A program made the position numbers and the translations under genes. From positions 1 through 40,310 of the forward strand of contig CAMYND010000047.1 in the NCBI GenBank assembly GCA_947259645.1: a stretch of DNA of 40,310 nucleotides. Direction: 5' to 3'. Source of the DNA: Thermodesulfovibrionia bacterium. Its GTDB lineage: Bacteria > Nitrospirota > Thermodesulfovibrionia > UBA6902. This document shows positions 1 through 8,069 of the stretch, piece by piece; within the stretch, counting starts at the first letter, position 1, and every line of letters begins with the position of its first letter. Under the pieces are notes generated by a model. That model saw only the letters and a program-made list of their open reading frames with translations, was not told the origin of the DNA and made no database searches.

Positions 1-1787
1 CGATAGGCCTGCACTCCTATGTACCACTTTGTTGCGCCACTGTTGGTCAGCGTACATACTTCGGGCGTTACACCTCCGTTAAAAGGTCGGCAGTCATAGC
101 TAGAGCCGGTTGGTTTTGCTCCTGCCTTGACATAAAGATCCTGATCATCTGTAAGATTTGTTAAGGTTGCCTCAAGCTCCGTATCCGTTGCCAGGGCATT
201 TATATAGTAATATCGCCATGCACCCTGCAGCAGTGATCCTGACTGCGATACTCCTGATTGCATTGGTATCGCATCATCCTGGCAATCGATAAAAAAGTTC
301 TGCGTGTCATTCGGTAATTCACCATTGCTCGCCTCAACGGTTACTTCATATGTGTTCTGATCAGGACATGACCACTGTATTAGTCCAGAAACCGGATCGA
401 TTGTCATTCCGAGCGGAGCGAGGAGCAGCCCGTATCCCGGGGCCGGCATACCTGTTGCATTTACATCATAACTGTATGGCTCTCCAGCCATCCCTGATGT
501 TACCGGTACTGACGTTATCGTCGGAGCACCTGTAACCGGGCTGCTTAATGTTGCAGTGACAGTATAATTTCCTGATCTATATCCTTGTACGCCTATGTAC
601 CACCTTGTCGCACCACTGTTGGTGAGCATACACGTTTCAGATGTTGCCCCTCCGGTAAAAGGTCTGCAGTCATAGTCAGTTAAGGTAGGCTTCGAACCTG
701 CTTTGACATAAAGATCCTGATCCGCTGTAAGATCTGTCAGGATCGCTTCTATCGCAGTGTCAGTTGACAGACTTACAATATAATAGTATCTCCATTCTCC
801 CTGCTGCAGTGATCCAGATTGAGGTACTCCTGTTTGAAGCAATATCGAGTCCTCCTGACAATAAATGGTATAATTCTGTGTTGCATTGGGGAGGACCCCA
901 TTGCTTGCCTCAACGGCCACCTGATAATTATTGTCATCAGGACATGCCCAGTTTATTACTCCAGAAACTGGATCAATCGTCATTCCTGCTGGTGCTGTCA
1001 ACAAAGTATATCCAGGCAGGGGGCTACCCGTTGCATTTACATCATAGCTGTATGGCTCCCCAGCCATCTCTGATGTTACCGGCACTGACGTTATTGCAGG
1101 AGCTTGCGGGACCGTGCTGATTAATGTTGCAGTGACGCTATAATTACCCTTCCTATATGTATGCAGTTCAGCACCAATCCCATCACCGTCAATATCCGCA
1201 TCTACTCCATTTATGTTATTACCACCCTTAAAGGGATGTGATTTCCAGGCCGCTTTCATTTCCTGGCCATAGGCATCTTCCAAAACAGCATAACTTGAGC
1301 CTACACCATTAAAAAACATTACACTGACATAAAACCCCCTGTCTCTTGCTTGACTTATTCTATTTTGGAGGCGAGTCAAATAAACAGGATTAACAATATC
1401 AAGATCATATTTCGGCATTCCATCATAAGCAATTCCAGGGCCTGTGCGTGCCCAAATACCCGGTTTTCCCCACACACCATTATCCAAATCATATTCAGTT
1501 TCAAATGCCCATAATCTAATAAAATTATGATTAAAGGACTCTAAATAATCCAAGAAACTTGCATAATTAAAATCTGGATACTGATCTGTTCTCCAATCTT
1601 GCACGTTTGACCAGGTATGTGAGCCTGTAAGATAAATTGCTTTGCCAGAAGCATCAGTAAAGTATCGGGGATTGGTTTGACTGACTGTTAATACACTATT
1701 GATCTGTGCATATGCAACAGTACAATTAAGTAATAATAAAAATAAACTTACAATGGATAGTGATTTAATTTTACCTTTTATAAACAT
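1..1787 (-). CDS. Secreted chimeric protein: truncated GH140/DUF4038-like domain plus Ig-like/PPC repeats (3' end outside window)
   Basis: The frame opens at an ATG at 1787 and stays open for 595 codons to the window edge, so the C-terminus is missing. Residues 1-27 form a signal peptide: a lysine-rich start, a leucine-rich core and an AYA-Q cleavage site. Residues 28-210 resemble the start of apiosidase-like glycoside hydrolases (GSHTWSNVQDW, HNFIRLWAFE, WARTGPG, then HPFKGGNNINGVDAD). In that family the chain normally runs on through the rest of the barrel after the E-L/V-H-T motif. Here it switches at residues 210-212 into the last strand of a bacterial pre-peptidase C-terminal (PPC) domain. 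After that come two units of putative Ig domain plus PPC domain. Each unit has conserved Cys residues that could form disulfides. The frame is intact, so an exported protein is likely made, but the hydrolase part lacks its second half and is probably inactive. Binding or adhesion at the cell surface is an inference. Confidence 0.8.
   Translation of the reverse strand, partial: MFIKGKIKSLSIVSLFLLLLNCTVAYAQINSVLTVSQTNPRYFTDASGKAIYLTGSHTWSNVQDWRTDQYPDFNYASFLDYLESFNHNFIRLWAFETEYDLDNGVWGKPGIWARTGPGIAYDGMPKYDLDIVNPVYLTRLQNRISQARDRGFYVSVMFFNGVGSSYAVLEDAYGQEMKAAWKSHPFKGGNNINGVDADIDGDGIGAELHTYRKGNYSVTATLISTVPQAPAITSVPVTSEMAGEPYSYDVNATGSPLPGYTLLTAPAGMTIDPVSGVINWACPDDNNYQVAVEASNGVLPNATQNYTIYCQEDSILLQTGVPQSGSLQQGEWRYYYIVSLSTDTAIEAILTDLTADQDLYVKAGSKPTLTDYDCRPFTGGATSETCMLTNSGATRWYIGVQGYRSGNYTVTATLSSPVTGAPTITSVPVTSGMAGEPYSYDVNATGMPAPGYGLLLAPLGMTIDPVSGLIQWSCPDQNTYEVTVEASNGELPNDTQNFFIDCQDDAIPMQSGVSQSGSLLQGAWRYYYINALATDTELEATLTNLTDDQDLYVKAGAKPTGSSYDCRPFNGGVTPEVCTLTNSGATKWYIGVQAY
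6..1157 (-). repeat. Two tandem 576-bp coding repeats (Ig-like + PPC)
   Basis: The units 582-1157 and 6-581 are collinear with a period of exactly 576 bp (192 codons). Each unit runs from the YRxGNY strand that ends a PPC domain, through ITSVPVTS, MAGEPYSYDVNATG, MTIDPVSG and the NW/QW-CP motif of the putative Ig fold. It then covers the next PPC domain with DQDLYVKAG and YDCRPF. Long blocks are nearly identical at the DNA level, so duplication or homogenisation is fairly recent. The array continues past the left edge. Confidence 0.85.
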
Positions 1788-1911
1788 GATATTTGATATA
1801 ATGTATACAAATAAGCTCAGTATAGACATACACGCCATATGTCAATTGTCTTTATACCTGGTTCTTATGAAATGTAAGTTCGAAGCAAGAATCGAATGGG
1901 ATAGTGAGTTT

Positions 1912-1956
1912 CTTAGTTTACTACCTAAGTTTAAGCCTATGGCGTTGCCGCCTAGG
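1912..1956 (-). other. Two adjacent hairpins upstream of the secreted-protein gene (possible structured leader RNA)
   Basis: On the minus strand, 1956-1936 folds into an 8-bp stem with one bulged A and a GCAA (GNRA-type) tetraloop. Directly after it, 1929-1912 forms a 5-bp CTTAG/CTAAG stem. The pair lies 125-170 nt upstream of the ATG at 1787. There is no U-tract after either stem, so it is not a typical intrinsic terminator. I could not match it to a known riboswitch consensus. A mobile-element end or chance structure are alternatives. Confidence 0.3.
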
Positions 1957-1964
1957 TCATTGAT

Positions 1965-2096
1965 CTACAGCAACGAATAACTATATGTTAGCAGATGTTG
2001 AAGGAATCTTTTTGCTTTTCCAGCTATTGGCAATGTTTCTTTCTCTGCCAGTCGAATAACTTTTGAATTGATTTCATGAAATACTTCTAATCTCAT
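1965..2096 (-). CDS. Small hypothetical ORF, 43 aa
   Basis: An ATG at 2096 opens a 43-codon frame ending in TAG at 1965. The product is basic with an amphipathic pattern (for example ETLPIAGKAKRF) and has no signal or membrane segment. I do not recognise it. It has no clear ribosome binding site and ends just before the two hairpins, so it may be the 3' remnant of a larger gene, such as a mobile element, rather than a working gene. The 1788-2170 gap contains only this frame and the hairpins. Confidence 0.2.
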   Translation of the reverse strand: MRLEVFHEINSKVIRLAEKETLPIAGKAKRFLQHLLTYSYSLL

Positions 2097-2170
2097 CAGC
2101 TCAAATTCATGAATTTATCTCAATGCCGCCTATAAGCGCTCATTGTTTCATGATAATTTATCAATTAAAT

Positions 2171-2914
2171 TCAGTCACCATCGATAAAAATAGAAAAATG
2201 TCTATCCCATTTCATCTGCTTCAGCTGCCAGTTATGTCCATCAACAGCAAGAGCAGCGGCATATTCTGGTCCAACATCTAAATCCATCAGGCACAATTGA
2301 GATGCCCCCATTGGGGTTTTTATACACTTCCGAATGCCTGAATCTTCGCGACCGGAAACAACCTCATAGTCCTTCAAAGAGCCAGAAAGCCCCTTACCGC
2401 TGGCCTTGAGGCATGCTTCTTTTCTCGTCCACCATGAAAAGAACGCCTTTTTGCGATTAACTAGAGGAAGTGAATTTAACACGGCAATTTCTCGTGATGA
2501 GAAAATCTGTTTAGCTAAGTCTTCTATTTCAAGATCGCATCGTATGTACTCAAGATCAACGCCTATATCAAGTTCGCTGGCAACCGCAAAAAGAGCAAGA
2601 TCATGAGAGTGGGAAACATTGAATCGAATAAGTTGCCTACCGGTCTCTCCAATCAATAAAGGTTTCCCTTTAAGGCCGTAGGAAAACAGGAGTTCTGCCG
2701 GATTAATATCAAGATATCTACCAAGCAAAGACCGTAACAACCCGCGTGCGGCAATAAAATGATCCTTGTCTCTCTGAAAGTGAAATTGTCCGGCCCTGCT
2801 CAATTCATCCGCGGAAAGTATTCGCTTCAATGTGTTTAGTTGCTGAGGTCTCATTTGAAGAGAAGTACGCCATACATGTACTTCATTCGATTTCAATAAT
2901 AGATCTCTCGGCAT
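2171..2914 (-). CDS. 4'-phosphopantetheinyl transferase, Sfp/HetI type
   Basis: The product transfers the 4'-phosphopantetheine arm of CoA to the conserved Ser of carrier domains (PCP/ACP), a step NRPS and PKS proteins need. Family landmarks are all present, numbered from the alternative TTG start two codons upstream: NVSHSHD at 101-107 (substrate binding), GVDLE at 120-124 (Mg-binding Asp and Glu, usually GVDIE) and WTRKEACLK at 164-172. About 247 residues is normal for the broad-specificity Sfp group. I chose the ATG at 2914 over TTG 2920; neither has a clear Shine-Dalgarno. The gene is far from the NRPS cluster on the right, but that cluster has at least two carrier domains and no PPTase in view. 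This enzyme is therefore a reasonable activator for it. Confidence 0.92.
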   Translation of the reverse strand: MPRDLLLKSNEVHVWRTSLQMRPQQLNTLKRILSADELSRAGQFHFQRDKDHFIAARGLLRSLLGRYLDINPAELLFSYGLKGKPLLIGETGRQLIRFNVSHSHDLALFAVASELDIGVDLEYIRCDLEIEDLAKQIFSSREIAVLNSLPLVNRKKAFFSWWTRKEACLKASGKGLSGSLKDYEVVSGREDSGIRKCIKTPMGASQLCLMDLDVGPEYAAALAVDGHNWQLKQMKWDRHFSIFIDGD

Positions 2915-3057
2915 TACCAAATAATTGGATATTGTTGAGTTATTAGTAAGACTTGCTCATTTATACCTCTGTATCTGATATTTTCATGAGCCCGGCAAAG
3001 ATACACATGATGACCCGTTACTCATATCTTCAAGCAGTAATCAGTATTATAACCACA

Positions 3058-3285
3058 TTATGACGATAGTCCGAAACTCGCTCTAATAGTTACATATACC
3101 AATTTACACATATGTGCCAACGCAACCGATATAAATACTGTACTGAAGATGACAGGCATATAGTAGAAGCGGCCCCAATCCAGTTCCAATACAATTAAGA
3201 TCACTGATGTGGCAAGAGTCACACCAAGCAAAAATACCCAGGCATGGGGGCTATAGTGATTTCCCTTCAACCACTGAATTGCCCG
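3058..3285 (-). pseudogene. Membrane-protein fragment cut off by the IS insertion (probable 3' end of the GT39-like gene)
   Basis: This open stretch encodes about 75 residues with two hydrophobic segments (HAWVFLLGVTLATSVILIV and a second around YMPVIFSTVFISVALAH) and ends at a stop at 3058. It has no good start; the first possible start is a TTG at 3270, and the frame runs upstream into the IS end. If the IS and one copy of a possible 3-bp CGG duplication are removed, the frame joins in phase with the gene at 4444-6126. I therefore read it as that gene's detached C-terminal part. An independent small membrane protein is possible. It is short enough that SxtJ-like proteins were also considered, without a convincing motif. 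Confidence 0.5.
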
Positions 3286-3317
3286 GGGACTACCCCCAGC
3301 TATAGTGCCAGGTCAAG

Positions 3318-4166
3318 TTAGAGTTTTCCAGTAAAATCATTCTCTTCTTTGTCTGCAAATTCGTTTGGTGTCAGAAAGCCTATCGAACTGTGTGGACGGG
3401 TTTCGTTGTAATCGATCCGCCACTCTTCTATTACACGTTTTGCATTCTCAATACATCTGAACCAGTTCAGATTCAGGCACTCTACTCTGAACCGTGCATT
3501 GAAACTTTCCATAAACGCATTATTCACCGGCTTGCCAGGCCTAATAAAATGCAATGTTAGTTCTCGCGAGTATGCCCATTCATCCATTACGTTACTGATG
3601 AACTCCGGTCCGTTATCAACAACAATGTTTTCCGGCAAACCATTAACCGATGCTACTTCACTTAAAACTTCCGTTACTCTTCTGCCACCGATTGATCTGT
3701 CTACCTCGATGCAGTGACATTCCTTTGTATAAGTATCAATAATTGGCAATATCCTGAGCTTGTGGTCACTACCCATTGAGTCATGCATGAAATCCATTGC
3801 CCATAGCTCATTTCTGCCTTGAGCACTTGGTATGTCTACTCTTGCACATGAAGCCCGCTTCCTTCGCCTTCTGATTCTCAAAGACAGACCTTCTTCCCTG
3901 TATATCCGTTCCGTACGCTTACGATTGACAACTAAACCCTCTCGCTTCATGATCTCGTGAAACAGCTGGCAGCCTGAATGCCTTCTCTACTCTGCCAGTT
4001 CTTTCAGCCTCTTACGTACCGGCTCGTCTTTATCTGGCTTCTTTTCATACCGCAAGGTGTTTCGGCTTAATCCGATTAACCGGAATGATCTTCGTGCACT
4101 TAGCCCAAAGCTCTCTTTTACAAAATCTACTGCTCTCCTCCGAGCCCTGGGCTTTAGAACTTTTTT
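3318..4166 (-). pseudogene. IS3-family transposase OrfB (DDE integrase) with internal stop
   Basis: Reading -1 from the A7 run gives VLKPRARRRAVDFVKESFGL, then the HTH_21-like segment, then a TAG at 3987-3989. The same frame continues with the catalytic core: AMDFMHD (first Asp), VVDNGPEF (second Asp) and NAFMESFNARFR (Glu), plus the usual HSSIGFLTPNEFA end. Because the TAG falls between the N-terminal part and the core, only a 210-residue C-terminal piece starting at an internal ATG (3950) could be made. I infer a decayed, non-autonomous transposase. A sequencing error at one base would be the alternative. Confidence 0.8.
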
Positions 4167-4378
4167 TCGAGCACCGCCTTTACTGCCTGCTTATCGAGAC
4201 TGAGATCTGCGACCAGTTTCTTCAATTGCCTGTGCTCTTCTTCCAGTGCCTTCAGTCTCTTCGCCTCACTTACTGTCATCCCTCCAAACTTTGCTTTCCA
4301 GTTATAGTAGGTAGCTTCACTGATTCCGTGTTTGCGGCAGAGTTCTTTAACCTTTGTTCCTGACTCTGCCTCCTGCAA
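4154..4378 (-). CDS. IS3-family transposase OrfA (helix-turn-helix)
   Basis: The product carries the transposase_8 type HTH typical of IS3 OrfA: KVKELCRKHGISEATYYNW followed by KAKFGGM, then a leucine-zipper-like coiled region (LKALEEEHRQLKKLVADLSL). The recognisable protein starts further upstream, with RFSDEQIIRILQEAESG preceding the TTG at 4378. No ATG or GTG exists in that part before the TAG near the IS end, so the original start codon seems lost or is non-canonical. It ends in TAA at 4154, just past the A7 run at 4161-4167. That run fits programmed -1 slippage into orfB (A AAA AAG). Confidence 0.8.
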   Translation of the reverse strand: MQEAESGTKVKELCRKHGISEATYYNWKAKFGGMTVSEAKRLKALEEEHRQLKKLVADLSLDKQAVKAVLEKKF

Positions 4379-4443
4379 TATCCTGATGATCTGTTCATCC
4401 GAAAACCGCTTCTTCTGTGCCTTTTTGTTGAGTGTTTTATATT

Positions 4444-6126
4444 CTACACTCTAACTTGACCTGAAACTATAGCTGGGGGTAGTCCCCGTGGAATCGAGAT
4501 TTGTATCAGCGTTATCGGGCCGAAATTCAAGTGTTCCTTAATCCGCTCCAGTGGATATTTGGCGAGGTAGGCGTTAAACGGTTTCGAGCCACCCCAGCCA
4601 ACCGTCATGACCCATACAAAATCTCCGGGCCTTATGCCCATTGATTGGGACATAGCCACAAGCTCTTTTTCGAAATTTTCAGGGGAAAAACTGAACGGTA
4701 GCATGGATATGATACGATAGTTCCCAATGGAATGCTCATAGACCGTTCCCTGTTTGGAATGCTCTATCGTCTCCTGATCACGTGCCAGATAATAGGCCAA
4801 TACGTGATGGGTCATATCGTCCACAAAAATTATCTCATTTGCCTTTACACTCTCATTGAGCCATTTTAACGCTTCTCTCATATGTACACTGGACATGCCG
4901 GGGCTTGCGCTGGGAGGGGGCGAGCCTGTCAGCCACAACGGAACCAGAATCACTCCCGCCATTAAGGCGGCTGACATCCTTTTGAGTGAAAATACCCGTA
5001 CAAAACACAATGCGATTGCGGTTGATGCGAAGGGTATGAGATAACTTACATGCCGGCTTCCTCCATAAGGCATTACGCGAAAGACTGCTCCCATGCACCC
5101 AAAAATAAATGGCAAAGCAAGCACAATCGCCACATATCGGATACCCTTATTCTCTGCACCCCTGGACCGTTTAAAGAGAATATATATTATCCCCAGCAGG
5201 AAACAGATAAGTGCAATGATTCCTGCCAACTTTCCGCCTGAAAAGTAAGTAAAAAGGTCCAGATTACTTCTGATAAGAAATGAGGTAAGCGATTCTTCGT
5301 CCGGAAAGAAATACCGGCGTTTCAAAAAGCCTTGTATGTTAAATTCAGCATATCCACTCTTCAGCATTCCCCTGACATGGGTGATATAAAGGAAAGCGTA
5401 CAGTGCCATCGCCCCTGCCTGAGATACTCCCCACAGAGCAACGATTCGCCAACCCGGTTTCTTCAACAACAAGAAGACTGCCGCGTAAATACCAAGCGTG
5501 ATAACAATCCAGGCGGCACTAAAGTGGCTTAGTATCGCGCCATAGAGAAAAAGAGAAAAGGCAACCCCTGACCACAATGACCCCTTCTCGAGCAAAAACG
5601 AAAGAAAATAGACCGCTCCGCAGATGAAAAACAGCACTGCGGCGTAATCTCGTAATTGATATGCAATGGAGACCATGGCCGGAGAAAATGCAAAGAGCAG
5701 CAACGCAATGAGCGCTTCGACAGATCCGAATGTGTGCTGGACCCATTTAAAGGCGAACCATAATGCGGCCGCGGAGAATGCAGCAGTCAGAAAGCGCAGA
5801 GCAAAGACAGAATTCCAAAGCTTCATGAATAGGTGTAAGAGAAATACAAGCAGGGGGGGATGAGCCGGATCGTAAGCCGCAGATGTTCCCAATGCCCCCC
5901 ATACACTCAAACCTGTTAACTTCTTGGATACGTAGAAATTAAAGGCTTCGTCAGGATTCAAATAGTAACGGGTTCCATAATAAAAATAAATGAGGAAGGC
6001 AGAGACTATAATAAAGAGCGCTGCCTGATCGACGTGATCAGAGAGAAATGATTCAAATCGAATCAGCTTTCCATTGTTCTCAGTGTTTCGAATTCTGACA
6101 TTCCTCTCTGAAGTATTCCACGGCAT
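4444..6126 (-). CDS. GT39/PMT-like polytopic membrane glycosyltransferase, 3' end altered by IS insertion
   Basis: About ten hydrophobic segments follow a short cytoplasmic start. The first periplasmic loop has the DE pair of GT-C enzymes (LNPDEAFNFY, Asp59-Glu60), and PAHPPLLVFLLHLFMKLW is typical of the dolichyl-phosphate-mannose/ArnT-like family PF13231. Such enzymes move a sugar from a polyprenyl-phosphate donor on the outer face of the inner membrane. The last 14 codons (from G-L-P-P after SIPR) and the stop at 4444 lie inside the IS. The natural C-terminus was therefore replaced, and the lost part probably survives at 3058-3285. Activity may be retained because the core is complete. It is the last glyco gene of the minus-strand train, 75 bp or so downstream of the SMP-30 gene. 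Confidence 0.8.
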   Translation of the reverse strand: MPWNTSERNVRIRNTENNGKLIRFESFLSDHVDQAALFIIVSAFLIYFYYGTRYYLNPDEAFNFYVSKKLTGLSVWGALGTSAAYDPAHPPLLVFLLHLFMKLWNSVFALRFLTAAFSAAALWFAFKWVQHTFGSVEALIALLLFAFSPAMVSIAYQLRDYAAVLFFICGAVYFLSFLLEKGSLWSGVAFSLFLYGAILSHFSAAWIVITLGIYAAVFLLLKKPGWRIVALWGVSQAGAMALYAFLYITHVRGMLKSGYAEFNIQGFLKRRYFFPDEESLTSFLIRSNLDLFTYFSGGKLAGIIALICFLLGIIYILFKRSRGAENKGIRYVAIVLALPFIFGCMGAVFRVMPYGGSRHVSYLIPFASTAIALCFVRVFSLKRMSAALMAGVILVPLWLTGSPPPSASPGMSSVHMREALKWLNESVKANEIIFVDDMTHHVLAYYLARDQETIEHSKQGTVYEHSIGNYRIISMLPFSFSPENFEKELVAMSQSMGIRPGDFVWVMTVGWGGSKPFNAYLAKYPLERIKEHLNFGPITLIQISIPRGLPPAIVSGQVRV

Positions 6127-6200
6127 TCTTATTTATATATCATTGGCGGAAACTATTATCTGTATATCTGAAGATTTATCCAGGATCATCTGGTGAATGC

Positions 6201-7136
6201 TTAAATAATTATCGGGACTTGTATGCCGGGGAAATTTGTGCGAACCTTATATATGGAAGTCTGGGCAGTAATATAGAGACTCTGCCGGTCATCATCCCCC
6301 CAGGCACAATTGGTTGGTAGTTCCGGCGTGACAATTGTCCCCAGATGTCTGCCTTCTCGATCAAAGACCCACACACCTCCCGGTCCTGTACAGTAAACAT
6401 TCCCCGACACGTCTACTTTCATCCCGTCGGGGGCCCCGGGCTTTTCAATGTCCATGTCGTGGAATATCTGCCCGTTGGAGAGGCTTCCGTCGGGTTGTAC
6501 ATCAAATACGCGGAGGTGACGACGTTCAGAATCATCTATATAGAGCCTGCTTTCATCAGGGGAGAATGCCAGCCCGTTTGGCGCTGTAAAATCATCAATA
6601 AGGAGTGTAAGTGTGCTCTGATCAGGTGACAGGCGGTAAACGCCCTTGACTGGCTGTTCCTGCTGCTCCGGCTGAATCCCATAGGGAGGGTCGGTGAAAT
6701 AGATTGCGCCGTCACTTTTCACGACAATATCATTCGGGCTGTTCAGCTTCTTTCCCTCGAACATATCGGCCAGCACCGGAATCGAACCGTCCTTTTCAGT
6801 CCTGGTAACCCGGCGAGTCCCGTGCTCGCAGACAATGAGCCGTCCCTCTCTGTCCCGTGTCAGGCCGTTGGAGTTATTGCTTGGTTCTCTGTAGGTACTT
6901 ACCTGACCATCGGGAGTCAGCTTCAGAATTTTGCCGGCAGGAATGTCGCTGAAGAGCAGATATTTATCTTCAGTAAACCAGACCGGTCCTTCGGTAAACT
7001 GAAAACCGGTGGCCACGCATTCAACCACTGCGTCTACAGAAATGAGGTCATAAAAAGATTGTGTCTTTGCTTCTAAATGAATACGTGTTTCCGGCGAATT
7101 AAATAATTTCTTTAACCAGGTTGTAATGCTTATCAT
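6201..7136 (-). CDS. SMP-30/gluconolaconase/LRE-like beta-propeller lactonase
   Basis: The family fold is a six-bladed propeller that hydrolyses sugar lactones using a divalent metal. Seen here: FTEGPVW (metal-binding Glu), NSNGLTRDREGRLIVCEHG, KLNSPNDIVV (Asn-Asp), YFTDPPYG (a signature of the gluconolactonase group), NGLAFSPDESRLY and APDGMKVD. About 311 residues is the normal length. I prefer the ATG at 7136 to the TTG at 7151. It lies downstream of a uronate-dehydrogenase-like SDR gene. Dehydrogenase plus lactonase is the usual pair of an oxidative uronate or aldose route, so the two likely act in sequence. The substrate is not readable from the sequence. Confidence 0.88.
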   Translation of the reverse strand: MISITTWLKKLFNSPETRIHLEAKTQSFYDLISVDAVVECVATGFQFTEGPVWFTEDKYLLFSDIPAGKILKLTPDGQVSTYREPSNNSNGLTRDREGRLIVCEHGTRRVTRTEKDGSIPVLADMFEGKKLNSPNDIVVKSDGAIYFTDPPYGIQPEQQEQPVKGVYRLSPDQSTLTLLIDDFTAPNGLAFSPDESRLYIDDSERRHLRVFDVQPDGSLSNGQIFHDMDIEKPGAPDGMKVDVSGNVYCTGPGGVWVFDREGRHLGTIVTPELPTNCAWGDDDRQSLYITAQTSIYKVRTNFPGIQVPIII

Positions 7137-7158
7137 TTTGTCTTGTCTCAAAAGTGAC

Positions 7159-7225
7159 TGTGGGGTCTTGTTCCTTGCAGAATTTCTCGCATCAATATTT
7201 TAAATTCAAGAAACAAGACCCCACA
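7159..7225. repeat. 19-bp inverted repeat (18/19) around a 29-bp spacer
   Basis: The arms 7159-7177 (TGTGGGGTCTTGTTCCTTG) and 7207-7225 (its complement with one mismatch) flank an AT-rich spacer. The structure fills the gap between the SDR gene (stop 7245) and the SMP-30 gene (start 7136). There is no U-run right after the stem. It looks like a REP/MITE-type palindrome rather than a standard terminator, though it could attenuate read-through. Confidence 0.7.
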
Positions 7226-7244
7226 CACGGTCCTAAGTAAAAGG

Positions 7245-8069
7245 TCATGGTGCAATAGTTTTCCTCCCGAAGTAATACAGGCACTTCTTTCTAATCCTGG
7301 GGACTATGGTCATAAGCGAAACGGGTTCGTGTATAAGAGAATAGGCATCATCCTTCGGTTTGTATCCCAGCTCTCTTTTTGCATTGGATATATCCCAGAA
7401 TTTTACTTTGTTGTTTGATACACCGTAATAGATTCCAAATGGTATGTCTGAACTGATACTTCTTTTTATGAGATGAATCAAATCTCTATGGCTCAGCCAT
7501 ACGTTCGGTGCCCCTTCATCTACAGTCGGATCATCATTCTCTATCACCCATCCAAGCCTTAAACAGATGGAATGGATTCCATAACATTCAAAATACTGCC
7601 GGGCGACACTTTCGCCGAAAGTCTTACTCGAACCATAATCGCTGTCAGGTCTGATATGATCATGTACAGTAATTTCGGGCATCCCCTTAAACTTCTTCAC
7701 GGGGGGCGGGAAACCGATATATCCGCTGGTAACGAGGTTTGAGCTGGCAAATATCACCTTTTTAACAGAATGCTGCCTTGCGCATTCATATAAATTTCTT
7801 GTGCCTATGACATTGTTTTTTAATACTGATTCCCATGCCGCATCGGGTCGAGGGTCTCCGGCAAGATGGACAATGCAATCCACGCTTCCAATTTCTTTAA
7901 AAAAAGAAGCCAGTTCTTCATAATTTGAGACGTCTGCTTTGAAATACCTGTTATCATCTCCATCCTTAATATCCAGTCCATACATATCAAAATCATTTGA
8001 GAGATTCCCGGTCAATATTTTCCCGATTATCCCTTTTGACCCTGTAATCAATATCTTAGTCTGTGTCAT
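7245..8069 (-). CDS. NAD-dependent epimerase/dehydratase family protein, uronate dehydrogenase-like
   Basis: This is an extended/atypical SDR. The Rossmann motif GSKGIIG sits at residues 10-16, the acidic end of beta-2 is GLDIKD, DCIVHLAG follows, and the catalytic Tyr-Lys pair is in DYGSSK. The C-terminal part, FGIYYGVSNN followed by KVKFWDISNAKRELGYKP, matches the uronate dehydrogenase/hexuronate branch, which oxidises a uronic acid at C1 to its lactone. At 274 residues it is of normal length. Its start overlaps the stop of the radical SAM gene upstream by 4 bp (ATGA), so translation is coupled. A second, diverged copy is at 13766-14536. A role as NDP-sugar epimerase cannot be excluded. Confidence 0.85.
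   Translation of the reverse strand: MTQTKILITGSKGIIGKILTGNLSNDFDMYGLDIKDGDDNRYFKADVSNYEELASFFKEIGSVDCIVHLAGDPRPDAAWESVLKNNVIGTRNLYECARQHSVKKVIFASSNLVTSGYIGFPPPVKKFKGMPEITVHDHIRPDSDYGSSKTFGESVARQYFECYGIHSICLRLGWVIENDDPTVDEGAPNVWLSHRDLIHLIKRSISSDIPFGIYYGVSNNKVKFWDISNAKRELGYKPKDDAYSLIHEPVSLMTIVPRIRKKCLYYFGRKTIAP

Larger units (their letters stand above)
3286..4485 (-). mobile_element. IS3-family insertion sequence, about 1.2 kb
   Basis: Near-perfect terminal inverted repeats of 37-38 bp bound the element. Left 3286-3323 begins GGGACTACCCCCAGC and right 4448-4485 ends with its complement; the main mismatch is GC versus TT. Inside are two consecutive minus-strand frames, orfA (helix-turn-helix) and orfB (DDE integrase), linked by an A7 slippery run, which is the IS3-family plan. 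The ends have a one-base ambiguity. One placement gives a 3-bp CCG target duplication (3283-3285 and 4486-4488). It splits a membrane glycosyltransferase gene. An in-frame stop in orfB suggests it can no longer transpose by itself. Confidence 0.9.

Noticed and set aside
1699-1980. 93-codon plus-strand frame over the leader of the secreted protein
   Set aside because: It overlaps the signal-peptide region and the hairpins, has no ribosome binding site and no family resemblance.
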